A DNA stretch of 64,000 bases from SZAS-103 sp043747745 (GTDB lineage: Bacteria; Pseudomonadota; Gammaproteobacteria; Xanthomonadales; Xanthomonadaceae), in NCBI GenBank assembly GCA_043747745.1, contig JAYTOP010000026.1:1-64000 (forward strand). Reading direction: 5' to 3'. How positions within the stretch are numbered: the stretch's first letter is position 1; each line of letters starts with the position of its first letter. Below the pieces are notes generated by a model. The model did no database searches and was not told the origin of the DNA. It saw only the letters and a program-made list of their open reading frames with translations. Positions 35,955 to 44,365 of the stretch are shown here, in pieces. The position numbers and the translations under genes are program-made.

Positions 35955-36377
35955 TCAATCGTGCGGATGTGCAGCCGTTGAGGATGCATTCGCATCGCCG
36001 CTCTCAAGCCGGTCCAGGAAATCCACCCCGCGCCGCAAGTGCGGGATCACGATGCTGCCGCCGACTACCAGCGCGATACCGAATGCCTCGAAGAATTCCG
36101 CGCGGGTCACGCCGACGTTCTTGCTCTGCGCGATGTGATAGCTGATGCAATCGTCGCAGCGCAACACCATCGACGCGACGAGGCCGAGCAGTTCCTTGGT
36201 CTTCTCGTCGAGCGCGCCGGGCTTGTAGGTCTGGGTGTCGAGCGCGAAGAAGCGCCGGATGACCTGATTGTCCTCACCGAGGATGCGTGCATTCATGCGC
36301 TGGCGGAACGCGGTGAACTCGGCTACACGGTCACTTTCGCTCAGGGCGACGCCGTCCTGCCCTTCATTGGTGCTCAT
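35955..36377 (-). CDS. Carboxymuconolactone decarboxylase (AhpD-like) family protein
   Basis: 140 residues from MSTNEGQDGVALSES. The CMD domain carries the redox motif CDDCISYHI (CxxC followed by His, near residues 81-87), as in AhpD-type disulfide reductases; the helix EAFGIALVVGGSIVIPHLR is typical. The start overlaps the stop of the upstream glutaredoxin (ATGA), so the two are co-translated, consistent with a thiol-redox role. The exact substrate is unknown. Confidence 0.88.
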   Translation of the reverse strand: MSTNEGQDGVALSESDRVAEFTAFRQRMNARILGEDNQVIRRFFALDTQTYKPGALDEKTKELLGLVASMVLRCDDCISYHIAQSKNVGVTRAEFFEAFGIALVVGGSIVIPHLRRGVDFLDRLESGDANASSTAAHPHD

Positions 36378-36643
36378 GTGGCGCTCTCCAGCAACGGCAA
36401 CAACCCGCCCTGGCGATCCAGTGCGATTAGTTCTTCGTAGCCGCCGACGTGGGTGTCGCCGATGAAGATCTGCGGCACGCTGCTGCGGTTGGTGCGCGCA
36501 GCCATCGCGGCGCGGTTGGCCGGGTCGGTGTCGACGCGCAACTCGGTCCAGCTTCGGCCCTTGCTCTTGAGGAAATTCTTGGCAGCCACGCAATACGGGC
36601 AGATGCCGGTGCTGTAAATGGTAATGACGGGGGCCTGGGGCAT
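36374..36643 (-). CDS. grxC: Glutaredoxin 3
   Basis: Dithiol glutaredoxin of 89 residues that reduces disulfides with glutathione. Active site CPYC in ITIYSTGICPYCVAAKNFL (Cys15, Cys18); cis-Pro VPQIFIGDTHVGGYEEL. The ATG at 36643 is preferred to a GTG 10 codons upstream, because the protein then begins in the standard way. It is the first gene of a pair with the AhpD-like protein. Confidence 0.93.
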   Translation of the reverse strand: MPQAPVITIYSTGICPYCVAAKNFLKSKGRSWTELRVDTDPANRAAMAARTNRSSVPQIFIGDTHVGGYEELIALDRQGGLLPLLESAT

Positions 36644-36796
36644 TGAAAGGAACTCTGGTCGGGATGCGAACACTATGGTGGCAGGTCGCCGCTTTTTCCA
36701 TCCGACGGAAACCGGGCCGCCTTAACCGGCGGTTCACACGCCAGCTGGCCTGCTTGCTGCATGCTGGGCCATCGTTCACGCAAGACAGGATTGCCG

Positions 36797-38440
36797 ATGC
36801 TGCGTTCCGCCCCGTTGGCCGCCATCGTTGCCTTCACGCTTGGCTGCATGACGCCAGCATTCGCAACGAACGAATCCACACTGCCGGACATCGGCTCATC
36901 GGCCGCACAGGTCATCAGTCCCGAGCAGCAAAGCGAATACGGCGAGATGACCTTTCGTGAATTGCGCCGACTCGGCTATGTCCTCGACGACCCATTGCTG
37001 GAGGGCTGGCTGCAAAGCGTCGGCGACCGTCTCGGGGCGTACAGCAACCGGCCGTCGCAGAATTTCCACTTCTTCGTAGTGCGCTCGCGCGACATCAATG
37101 CGTTTGCGACTCTCGGCGGTTACGTTGCGGTCAACGCCGGGCTGATCCTGACGACCACCAGCGAGGACGAACTCGCAGGCGTGATGTCGCATGAGATCGC
37201 ACACGTCACCCAGAACCACGTGTTGCGCTCGGTCGAAGACCAGAAACACAACAGCCTGCCGATCGCGCTAGCGATGCTGGCAGCAGTCATCGCCTCGTCG
37301 AAATCGAATTCATCGTCTTCCGGAAACGCCGTCGAGGCCGCGCTTGCAGCCGGCACCAGCCTGATCCAGCAGATGCAGATCAATTTCACCCGCGACAATG
37401 AAACCGAGGCCGATCATTTCGGCATCCAGACGATGGCGCGTGCCGGTTACGATCCGATGGCGATGGCGAGTTTCTTCAGCCGCCTGCAAGCCGCCTACCG
37501 AAGCAACGACAGTTATGGCCCCTACAAGACACCGGATTTCCTGCAGGATCATCCGGTCACCACCACCCGCATCAGCGATGCGCTCGATCGCGCCCGGCAA
37601 ATCAAGAACAAACCCGACAGCACGTTGCCATCGAACCTGCCAGGCGTGGCGAACAATCTGTTGCTGCCCACAAACCTGAGCGTGCGCGGCACCACGACGC
37701 CGACTGCGCTGCAACACGGAAGCGAATTCGGCTGGGCGCGGGAACGCTTGCGCGTACTCAGTGCGGAAAGCGGCGCAGCGGCGGTCGCCGAATACCGGAG
37801 ACTGCGCAACGGCCACCCGAACACGTTTGGCGACAACCAGCGCTACGGACTTGCGCTCGCACAGACGCAAAATGGCGAAGCGGCCGCCGCACTGGCCGAA
37901 TTGCAAACCTTGTCGCAGCAGCATCCCGATGCGTACTGGATCGACCTGGCAATTGCCGATGCGCACTATGCCAGCGGCCACCGCGAAGCGGCGCTGGACA
38001 CCTATGAACACGTTCTGCAGCGCCTGCCCGGCAATCGCGCGGTGATCCTGAGCTACGCCAGCACCTTGGGGAAGATCGGCACTCCCGAGGCAGGCCGTCG
38101 TGCGCAGACGGTGATGCGCCCACTGACCACCGAGAGCGAGAACGATCCCGAATTCCAGCAGACCTATGCACGCGCTTGCGAACTGGCTGGCGACACCGGT
38201 CGCGCAGGCGAGTCCTACGCCGCAGCGGCATTCCTCAACGGTCGCGCGGAAGACGCACTCAACCAGCTGGAAGCACTCAAGCGCCGCGACGATATCGACT
38301 ACTACCAGCGCGCGCGCATCGATGCGCTTATCGCGCAAATCACCCCGGTCGTACTGGAATTGCAGAAGGACAACATCCATCCGGGCGATGTCGACCGTCG
38401 ACAACAGCAGCAATACACTCCGCAACCCGCGCTGCACTGA
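36797..38440 (+). CDS. bepA: M48 family periplasmic metalloprotease with TPR region (BepA-like)
   Basis: 547 residues. Signal peptide LRSAPLAAIVAFTLGCMTPA with cleavage near AFA. Zinc protease site HEIAHVTQNH with the third ligand in NETEADHFGIQTM. A TPR-rich C-terminal half (YWIDLAIADAHYASGHREAA, FQQTYARACELAGDTGRAGE) follows. This is the architecture of BepA/YfgC, which proofreads LptD and BAM substrates in the outer membrane. The start at 36797 is chosen for the signal peptide. The gene symbol is by architecture only. Confidence 0.85.
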   Translation: MLRSAPLAAIVAFTLGCMTPAFATNESTLPDIGSSAAQVISPEQQSEYGEMTFRELRRLGYVLDDPLLEGWLQSVGDRLGAYSNRPSQNFHFFVVRSRDINAFATLGGYVAVNAGLILTTTSEDELAGVMSHEIAHVTQNHVLRSVEDQKHNSLPIALAMLAAVIASSKSNSSSSGNAVEAALAAGTSLIQQMQINFTRDNETEADHFGIQTMARAGYDPMAMASFFSRLQAAYRSNDSYGPYKTPDFLQDHPVTTTRISDALDRARQIKNKPDSTLPSNLPGVANNLLLPTNLSVRGTTTPTALQHGSEFGWARERLRVLSAESGAAAVAEYRRLRNGHPNTFGDNQRYGLALAQTQNGEAAAALAELQTLSQQHPDAYWIDLAIADAHYASGHREAALDTYEHVLQRLPGNRAVILSYASTLGKIGTPEAGRRAQTVMRPLTTESENDPEFQQTYARACELAGDTGRAGESYAAAAFLNGRAEDALNQLEALKRRDDIDYYQRARIDALIAQITPVVLELQKDNIHPGDVDRRQQQQYTPQPALH

Positions 38441-38497
38441 ACACTGGAGGCAGCTTTCCGAGAACGCGCACAGAGCGGCTGCGGCCCGGTAACATCA

Positions 38498-38515
38498 GGG
38501 TCACAAAACTGTTAT
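38498..38515 (+). promoter_or_regulatory. Pho box upstream of phoB
   Basis: GGGTCACAAAACTGTTAT matches the PhoB-binding consensus CTGTCATAAAACTGTCAT at 14 of 18 positions, including both half-site cores and the A-rich middle. It lies 36 bp before the phoB start, as expected for autoregulated activation. The whole coupled operon downstream would then respond to phosphate starvation. Confidence 0.65.
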
Positions 38516-38550
38516 CTACTTGCGCGGCCAGCATCTGCCAGAGGTTCCGC

Positions 38551-39240
38551 GTGAACAAACGCATTCTGATCGTCGAAGACGAACCAGCCATCCGCGACAT
38601 GGTCGCTTTCGCACTGCGCAAGGGTGACTTCGAACCGGTGCACGCCGGCGATGCGCGCGAGGCACAAGCCGCGATTGCCGACCGCGTACCAGACCTGATC
38701 CTGCTCGACTGGATGCTGCCCGGCACCAGCGGCATCGACCTCGCGCGGCGCTGGCGCAAGGAAGAGATGACCCGCGACGTGCCGATCATCATGCTGACCG
38801 CGCGCGGCGAGGAAAACGACCGCATCAGCGGGCTGGATTCGGGCGTGGACGATTATGTCGTGAAGCCGTTCTCGGCGCGCGAACTGCTCGCCCGCATCCG
38901 CGCCGTGATGCGGCGTTCGCGCGACGACGATGAGGACGGCAGCGTGACCCTCGGCGGTCTGCGCATCGACGGCGCAGCGCATCGCGTGTATGTGGGCGAC
39001 GTGCCGATCCACATCGGTCCGACCGAATACCGGCTGCTGCATTTCTTCATGACCCACGCCGAACGCGTGTATTCGCGCACGCAGCTGCTCGATCATGTCT
39101 GGGGCGGAAACGTATATGTCGAGGAGCGCACCATCGACGTGCACATCCGCCGCCTGCGCAAGACCCTCGAACCGTATCGGCTGGACAACCTAGTGCAGAC
39201 CGTGCGCGGCTCTGGTTACCGTTTCTCGACCGCGCACTGA
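38551..39240 (+). CDS. phoB: Phosphate regulon response regulator PhoB
   Basis: OmpR-family DNA-binding regulator, 229 residues. It starts with GTG (GAGG ten bases upstream) reading VNKRILIVEDEPAIRDMVAF. Receiver domain: acidic pocket EDE, phosphoacceptor Asp in LILLDWMLPGTSGIDLARRW, and Lys in DYVVKPFSARELL. Winged-helix domain: GPTEYRLLHFFMTHAERVYS, VEERTIDVHIRRLRKTLEP. It activates phosphate-starvation genes and probably its own operon through the adjacent Pho box. The stop shares a base with the phoR start. Confidence 0.93.
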   Translation: MNKRILIVEDEPAIRDMVAFALRKGDFEPVHAGDAREAQAAIADRVPDLILLDWMLPGTSGIDLARRWRKEEMTRDVPIIMLTARGEENDRISGLDSGVDDYVVKPFSARELLARIRAVMRRSRDDDEDGSVTLGGLRIDGAAHRVYVGDVPIHIGPTEYRLLHFFMTHAERVYSRTQLLDHVWGGNVYVEERTIDVHIRRLRKTLEPYRLDNLVQTVRGSGYRFSTAH

Positions 39241-40565
39241 TGCCGCTGTTCCCCGGCGAATCCTGGAAACGCGCGATCTTGCAGCTGCTCGCGCTTTACG
39301 CGGCGGCACTGCTGCTCGGCTGGACGATCGGCCGCACCTGGCTGCCGCTCGCGCTGGTATCGATGGGCGTGGTCGCATGGCACTACTGGCGGCTGTGGCG
39401 ACTGCTTGCACGCTTGACCGGGGGCCGCCGCCTGCCGCCCGCGCGCGGTCGCAGCGTGTGGTCCGAAGCCGAAGATCTGCTGCATCGTCGTCAGGACGAC
39501 GTTCGCAATCGCAAACGCCGCCTGCTCGACATGCTGCGCGCGTACCGTGCCGCCGCTGCGGTGCTGCCTGACGCTGTCGTGATCGTCGATCGCAACAGCC
39601 AGCGGGTGACCTGGTTCAACGAAGCTGCCACCCGCCTGCTGGGACTGAAATATCCGCGCGACAACGACACGCCGGTGGCCGAGCTGCTGCGCCCGCTGCC
39701 GGTTGCGGTCTGGATGACCGCAGGGCAGCATGCCGAGCCGATGATCGACGCGCCGTCGCCGCACGATCCGAACATCCGTCTGAATTTGCGGCTGATCCCG
39801 TATTCGGAACAGCAGTGGCTGCTGGTCGCGCGCGATATCAGCAAATTGATGCACCTCGAACAGGTACGCCGCGATTTCGTCGCCAACGTGTCGCATGAAT
39901 TGCGCACGCCGCTGACCGTCATCCACGGCTATCTGGAATTGTTCGATGCCGACGACATGCCCGAGTGGACTCCGATGTTCGAGGAAATGCGCCGGCAGTC
40001 GCAACGCATGGCGCAGATCGTCGAAGACCTGCTGACCCTGTCGCGGCTCGAGGGACAGGAGTTGCTGCCGGAAGAAACCGTATCGATGACCGGACTGCTG
40101 CAAACCCTGCGACGCGAGGGCGAAGCGTTGAGCCAGGGCCGCCACAAGATCGTCATCGAGGACGAAGCCGGTGTCGATCTGATCGGCTCGACCAAGGAAC
40201 TGCACAGCGCGTTCTCGAACCTGGTCAGCAATGCGGTGCGCTACACGCCGTCGGGTGGCAGCATCCGCATCCGCTTTGCGCGCGACTTCGGCGACGGCGC
40301 GGTGCTGGCAGTGCACGACACCGGCTACGGAATACCCGCGCAACACCTGCCACGCATCACCGAACGCTTCTATCGCGTGTCCACGAGTCGCTCGCGCGAA
40401 TCCGGCGGCACCGGACTGGGTCTGTCGATCGTCAAGCATGTGCTTGCGATGCACCAGGCGCGTCTCGAGATCGTCAGCGAGGTCGGCCAGGGCAGCATCT
40501 TTTCCATCCATTTCGGCGTTGCGCGCGTGCAGTCGCGCATCGCCCACGGCACGGAGGCTTTGTGA
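39240..40565 (+). CDS. phoR: Phosphate regulon sensor histidine kinase PhoR
   Basis: Membrane histidine kinase of 441 residues that phosphorylates PhoB when phosphate is low. Two N-terminal membrane helices (ILQLLALYAAALLLGWTIG, WLPLALVSMGVVAWHYW); PAS domain about 105-205 (AVLPDAVVIVDRNSQRVTWF); HisKA with the phosphorylated His in FVANVSHELRTPLTVIHGYL; HATPase with NLVSNAVRYTPSGGS, DTGYGIP and GGTGLGLSIVKHVL. There is no large periplasmic domain, as in other PhoR proteins. TGATG coupling links it to phoB. Confidence 0.94.
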   Translation: MPLFPGESWKRAILQLLALYAAALLLGWTIGRTWLPLALVSMGVVAWHYWRLWRLLARLTGGRRLPPARGRSVWSEAEDLLHRRQDDVRNRKRRLLDMLRAYRAAAAVLPDAVVIVDRNSQRVTWFNEAATRLLGLKYPRDNDTPVAELLRPLPVAVWMTAGQHAEPMIDAPSPHDPNIRLNLRLIPYSEQQWLLVARDISKLMHLEQVRRDFVANVSHELRTPLTVIHGYLELFDADDMPEWTPMFEEMRRQSQRMAQIVEDLLTLSRLEGQELLPEETVSMTGLLQTLRREGEALSQGRHKIVIEDEAGVDLIGSTKELHSAFSNLVSNAVRYTPSGGSIRIRFARDFGDGAVLAVHDTGYGIPAQHLPRITERFYRVSTSRSRESGGTGLGLSIVKHVLAMHQARLEIVSEVGQGSIFSIHFGVARVQSRIAHGTEAL

Positions 40566-42730
40566 CAAAAACCGCGACCACCCGCCAACCACGCAAACCA
40601 CGCGCGATGAAAACAATGACCGCCGACCTCGCAACTGTCGCCATACCCGAGACGGCTACACTGCTGCCCGTGACGACCGACGCACCCGACCGCTCGCCAT
40701 ACCTCAATCGCGAACTCTCGCAGATCGCGTTCAACGAGCGCGTGCTCGCGCAGTCCCGGGATCGCTCGGTGCCACTGCTCGAACGCCTGCGTTACCTGTG
40801 CATCTCGTGCACGAACCTCGATGAATTCTTTGAAGTGCGCGTCGCCGCGATCAACCACCAGGTCGATTTCGGAGGCACCACCGGTCCCGATGGCCTCGGC
40901 CCGGCGACCGCGCTGAAGCTGATCCACGAGCGCGCTGGCAAGCTCGTGCAAGCGCAGTACGAACACTGGAATCAGGTGCTGCTGCCCGAACTGGCGGCCG
41001 CAGGTATCCGCATCCTCGGTGCCGATGCCTGGAGCACGCCGCAGAAACGCTGGCTGCGCAAGTATTTCCGCAACGAGATCCTTCCGGTGCTGTCGCCGCT
41101 CGGTCTCGATCCGGTGCACCCTTTCCCGCGCATCCTCAACAAGTCGCTCAACATTGTGGTCGTGCGCGAAGGCAAGGATGCGTTCGGGCGCTCCGGCCAC
41201 ATGGCGATCGTGCGCGCGCCGCGCTCGTTGCCGCGCGTGATCCAGTTGCCGGCCGAACTCTCCGGCGGCGCGCACGATTTCGTGCTGCTGTCGACCGTAC
41301 TCGCGGCGTTCGTCGATGAATTGTTCCCCGGCATGCAGGTCAAGGGTGCGTACCAGTTCCGCGTCACCCGCAATAGCGAGTTGCTGGTGGACGAGGACGA
41401 AATGGAAAACCTCGCGCATGCGCTGAAAGGCGAACTCGCGAGCCGCGGCTTTCTGCGAGCGACGCGACTGGAGATCAGCAAGGATTGCCCGAACGCGATC
41501 GTCAAGATGCTGCTGAAGAATTTCGAATTGCCCGAAAACGTGGTTTATCGGGTCGACGGGCCGGTGAACCTCAATCGTGCGAGCCAGTTGTATGGATTGA
41601 TCGATCGACCGGAACTGAAGTTCCCGACTTTCCGCCCGGCCATGCTCGACCTCGATGGCGACGAGATGTTCGCGGCGATCCGCAAGAACGACCTGCTGCT
41701 GCACCATCCCTACGATTCGTTCGCGGCGGTGATCGACCTGCTCAAGGAAGCCGCGCACGATCCGGACGTGCTCGCGATCAAGCAGACGCTGTACCGCACC
41801 GGCCGCGATTCGGTGATGGTCGAGCATCTCGTCGAAGCCGCGCGCAATGGCAAGGACGTCACCGTGGTGGTCGAACTGCGCGCGCGTTTTGACGAGGAAG
41901 CAAACATCCGCCTGGCCGACCGACTGCAGGAAGCTGGCGTGCAGGTCGTATACGGCGTGGTCGGCTACAAGACCCACGCGAAGATGCTGCTGATCGTGCG
42001 CCGCGAACGCAAGATGCTGCGCCGCTACGTGCATCTGTCCACCGGCAACTACCACGCCGGTACCGCGCGCACCTATACCGACATCGGATTGCTCACTGCG
42101 GATACCTGGATCGGCGAAGACGTGCACCTGCTCTTCCAGCAACTGTCCGGGCTTGCGCCAGCGATAAAGCTCAAGCGCCTGCTGCAATCGCCCTTCACGC
42201 TGCACAAGGCGCTGCTGAAGAAGATCGCGCGCGAAGCCAGGCATGCGCGCGCTGGCAAACCCGCGCGCATCGTCGCCAAGATGAACGCGCTGACCGAAGT
42301 GGGCGTGATGGACGCGCTGTACGCGGCATCGCAAGCCGGCGTGATCATCGACCTGATCGTGCGCGGCGCGTGCAGCATCCGGCCCGGCGTCATCGGTCTG
42401 TCGGACAACATCCGCGTGCGTTCGGTGATTGGGCGTTTCCTCGAACACAGCCGCGTGTACTGGTTCGACAACGATGGCGAACCCGAAACCTGGTGTTCGA
42501 GTGCGGACTGGATGGATCGCAACCTGTTGCGCCGGGTCGAGACCTGTTTCCCGATCGTGCGTCCCGACCTCGCTGCGCGAGTTTTCGCCGAGGAACTCGA
42601 CAATTCCCTGCGCGACAATATCCAGGCTTGGGAATTGCGCGAGGATGGCAGTTACAATCAGGTGCAACCGCAACCCGGGGAACCTGCCTATTCCGCGCAG
42701 GGCGCGTTGCTGGCCAAACTCTGCACATGA
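40562..42730 (+). CDS. ppk1: Polyphosphate kinase 1
   Basis: Reversibly builds polyphosphate from ATP; 722 residues. The start is taken as GTG at 40562 because GGAGG lies 4 bases upstream and GTGA overlaps the phoR stop; ATG at 40607 is an alternative. Domains in order: N domain (SPYLNRELSQIAFNERVLAQ), H domain, and two C-terminal phospholipase-D-like domains with the catalytic histidines in VGYKTHAKMLLIV and YVHLSTGNYHAGTARTYTDI, plus LYRTGRDSVMVEHLVEAARN. Its place in the pho operon ties polyphosphate synthesis to phosphate signalling. Confidence 0.94.
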   Translation: MTKTATTRQPRKPRAMKTMTADLATVAIPETATLLPVTTDAPDRSPYLNRELSQIAFNERVLAQSRDRSVPLLERLRYLCISCTNLDEFFEVRVAAINHQVDFGGTTGPDGLGPATALKLIHERAGKLVQAQYEHWNQVLLPELAAAGIRILGADAWSTPQKRWLRKYFRNEILPVLSPLGLDPVHPFPRILNKSLNIVVVREGKDAFGRSGHMAIVRAPRSLPRVIQLPAELSGGAHDFVLLSTVLAAFVDELFPGMQVKGAYQFRVTRNSELLVDEDEMENLAHALKGELASRGFLRATRLEISKDCPNAIVKMLLKNFELPENVVYRVDGPVNLNRASQLYGLIDRPELKFPTFRPAMLDLDGDEMFAAIRKNDLLLHHPYDSFAAVIDLLKEAAHDPDVLAIKQTLYRTGRDSVMVEHLVEAARNGKDVTVVVELRARFDEEANIRLADRLQEAGVQVVYGVVGYKTHAKMLLIVRRERKMLRRYVHLSTGNYHAGTARTYTDIGLLTADTWIGEDVHLLFQQLSGLAPAIKLKRLLQSPFTLHKALLKKIAREARHARAGKPARIVAKMNALTEVGVMDALYAASQAGVIIDLIVRGACSIRPGVIGLSDNIRVRSVIGRFLEHSRVYWFDNDGEPETWCSSADWMDRNLLRRVETCFPIVRPDLAARVFAEELDNSLRDNIQAWELREDGSYNQVQPQPGEPAYSAQGALLAKLCT

Positions 42731-44274
42731 CGGGCAACGCCGTGCGAAAGATCGAAGTCGATACGCAGGCAAGGACAGCGATCGGCGAAGGCGCGCTGCT
42801 GGCCGCTCTCGACCTGGGTTCCAACAGTTTCCACATGGTCGTTGCGCGGCACATGCTTGGACAGTTGCGCGTGGTCGATCGACTGCGTGAAACCGTGCGC
42901 CTCGCCGAAGGTCTGGATGGCGCGGGCGGCTTGCGCGCGAATGTGCTCGAACGCGCGCTCGATTGCCTGTCGCGCTTCGGCCAGCGCATCCGCACGCTGC
43001 CGCCGCACTGCGTGCGCATCGTTGCGACCAACACCGTGCGCCAGTTGCGCGATCCGCGCGCATTCCTGCTGCCGGCCGAGGCCGCGCTCGGGCATCCGAT
43101 CGAGATCATCTCGGGCCGCGAGGAAGCGCGCCTGGTGTATCTCGGCGTCGCACACGCAAGCCCGCCGACCGGCAAGCGTCGGCTGGTGATCGATATTGGT
43201 GGCGGCTCGACAGAATTCATCATCGGCGAAGGCTATGAGCCGCTTGAGCGTGAAAGTTTACAGATGGGTTGCGTCGCCAGCACGCGGCGCTTTTTCGAAA
43301 ACGGCAAGCTCGGCCGCAAGCGCTGGAAAGATGCGCTGACCGAAGTCTCCGCCGAATTCCAGCAGTTCGTGCGCGCGTACCGCGAGCGCGGCTGGGACGA
43401 CGCGATCGGTTCGTCGGGCACGATCAAGTCGGTCAGCGAGATCCTCGCCGCGATGAAACTCACGCGCGGCGCGATCACAGATGACGGACTTGCGGCCTTG
43501 TGCGATCGACTGCTGGAGTTCGAACGCATCGAGGACATCGCCCTGCCCGGTCTGTCGGAAGATCGCCGGCCGGTGATCGCAGGCGGCCTGCTGGTGCTGC
43601 AGGCGGCGTTCAACGAACTCGGCCTCAAGCGCATGCAGGCCAGCAAGTCGGCGCTGCGCGAAGGCGTGCTGTACGACATGCTCGGTCGTGCGAGCGATCG
43701 CGATCCGCGCGAGACGTCGGTCGATGCATTGATGGAACGCTACGGCGTCGATCGTGAGCAGGCCGCACAGGTCGAGCGCACGGCGTTGAAACTGTTCGAC
43801 CAAGCCGATGCCGCGTGGCAACTCGATGCCGACTGGCGTCGCATGATCGCCTGGGCCGCGCGCGTGCACGAGATCGGACTCGCCATCGCGCACAGCCAGC
43901 ATCATGTGCATGGCGCCTACCTGATCGAACACTCCGACATCGCCGGTTTCTCGCGGCCCGAACAACAGATGCTCGGCGCACTCGTGCGTTGCCAGCGCCG
44001 TTCGATCGCGATGGCGAGCATCAATGCATTGCCCGAGCGACTTGAACTACCGGCCTTGCGTTGCGCGCTGCTGCTGCGGCTCGCAGTCCTGCTGCATCGC
44101 GGACACGACCGCGATATGTTGCCGACGATTCGACTCGCGGTCGGCGACAAGGAGCTGAAACTGCGGTTGTCGGCGCGCTGGCTCGAATCGCATCCGCTGA
44201 CCCGCGCCGACCTCGACAGCGAGCGCGATGACCTTGCCGGGATCGGCTACACACTCGGGATCAGGTCGGGCTGA
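42727..44274 (+). CDS. ppx: Exopolyphosphatase (Ppx/GppA family)
   Basis: Hydrolyses terminal phosphates from polyphosphate (or pppGpp); 515 residues. ASKHA-fold ATPase signatures: LLAALDLGSNSFHMVVARH and LVIDIGGGSTEFIIGEGY, with SGREEARLVYLGV between. An HD-like C-terminal helical domain follows (WAARVHEIGLAIAHSQHHVH with HGAYLIEHSD). ATGA overlap with ppk1 makes translation coupled, so synthesis and breakdown enzymes are made together. Length and C-terminal domain favour Ppx over short GppA forms, but dual activity is possible. Confidence 0.93.
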   Translation: MTGNAVRKIEVDTQARTAIGEGALLAALDLGSNSFHMVVARHMLGQLRVVDRLRETVRLAEGLDGAGGLRANVLERALDCLSRFGQRIRTLPPHCVRIVATNTVRQLRDPRAFLLPAEAALGHPIEIISGREEARLVYLGVAHASPPTGKRRLVIDIGGGSTEFIIGEGYEPLERESLQMGCVASTRRFFENGKLGRKRWKDALTEVSAEFQQFVRAYRERGWDDAIGSSGTIKSVSEILAAMKLTRGAITDDGLAALCDRLLEFERIEDIALPGLSEDRRPVIAGGLLVLQAAFNELGLKRMQASKSALREGVLYDMLGRASDRDPRETSVDALMERYGVDREQAAQVERTALKLFDQADAAWQLDADWRRMIAWAARVHEIGLAIAHSQHHVHGAYLIEHSDIAGFSRPEQQMLGALVRCQRRSIAMASINALPERLELPALRCALLLRLAVLLHRGHDRDMLPTIRLAVGDKELKLRLSARWLESHPLTRADLDSERDDLAGIGYTLGIRSG

Positions 44275-44284
44275 TCAAACCAAC

Positions 44285-44363
44285 GGGGATGGGGACTGGA
44301 GGCTTGAGGCTGGACTCGTTTGCCCTGCCAAACCCCAGCCCCAACCTCCAGCCCCCGCTCCCC
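44285..44363. terminator. Imperfect inverted repeat between convergent ppx and M48 genes
   Basis: GGGGAT...CTGGAGG...GGCTGG (44285-44313) pairs with CCAGCCCC...CCTCCAG...CTCCCC (44335-44363) over about 28 bp, with a bulge and a few mismatches and a 21-base loop. It sits exactly in the convergent gap, so it is a likely bidirectional terminator or a REP-like unit. There is no U run. Confidence 0.4.
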
Positions 44364-44365
44364 GA

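Noticed and set aside
40370..43063. Minus-strand ORF of 897 codons across phoR, ppk1 and ppx
   Set aside because: It is the antisense of three well-recognised genes and has no ribosome-binding site or protein-like composition.
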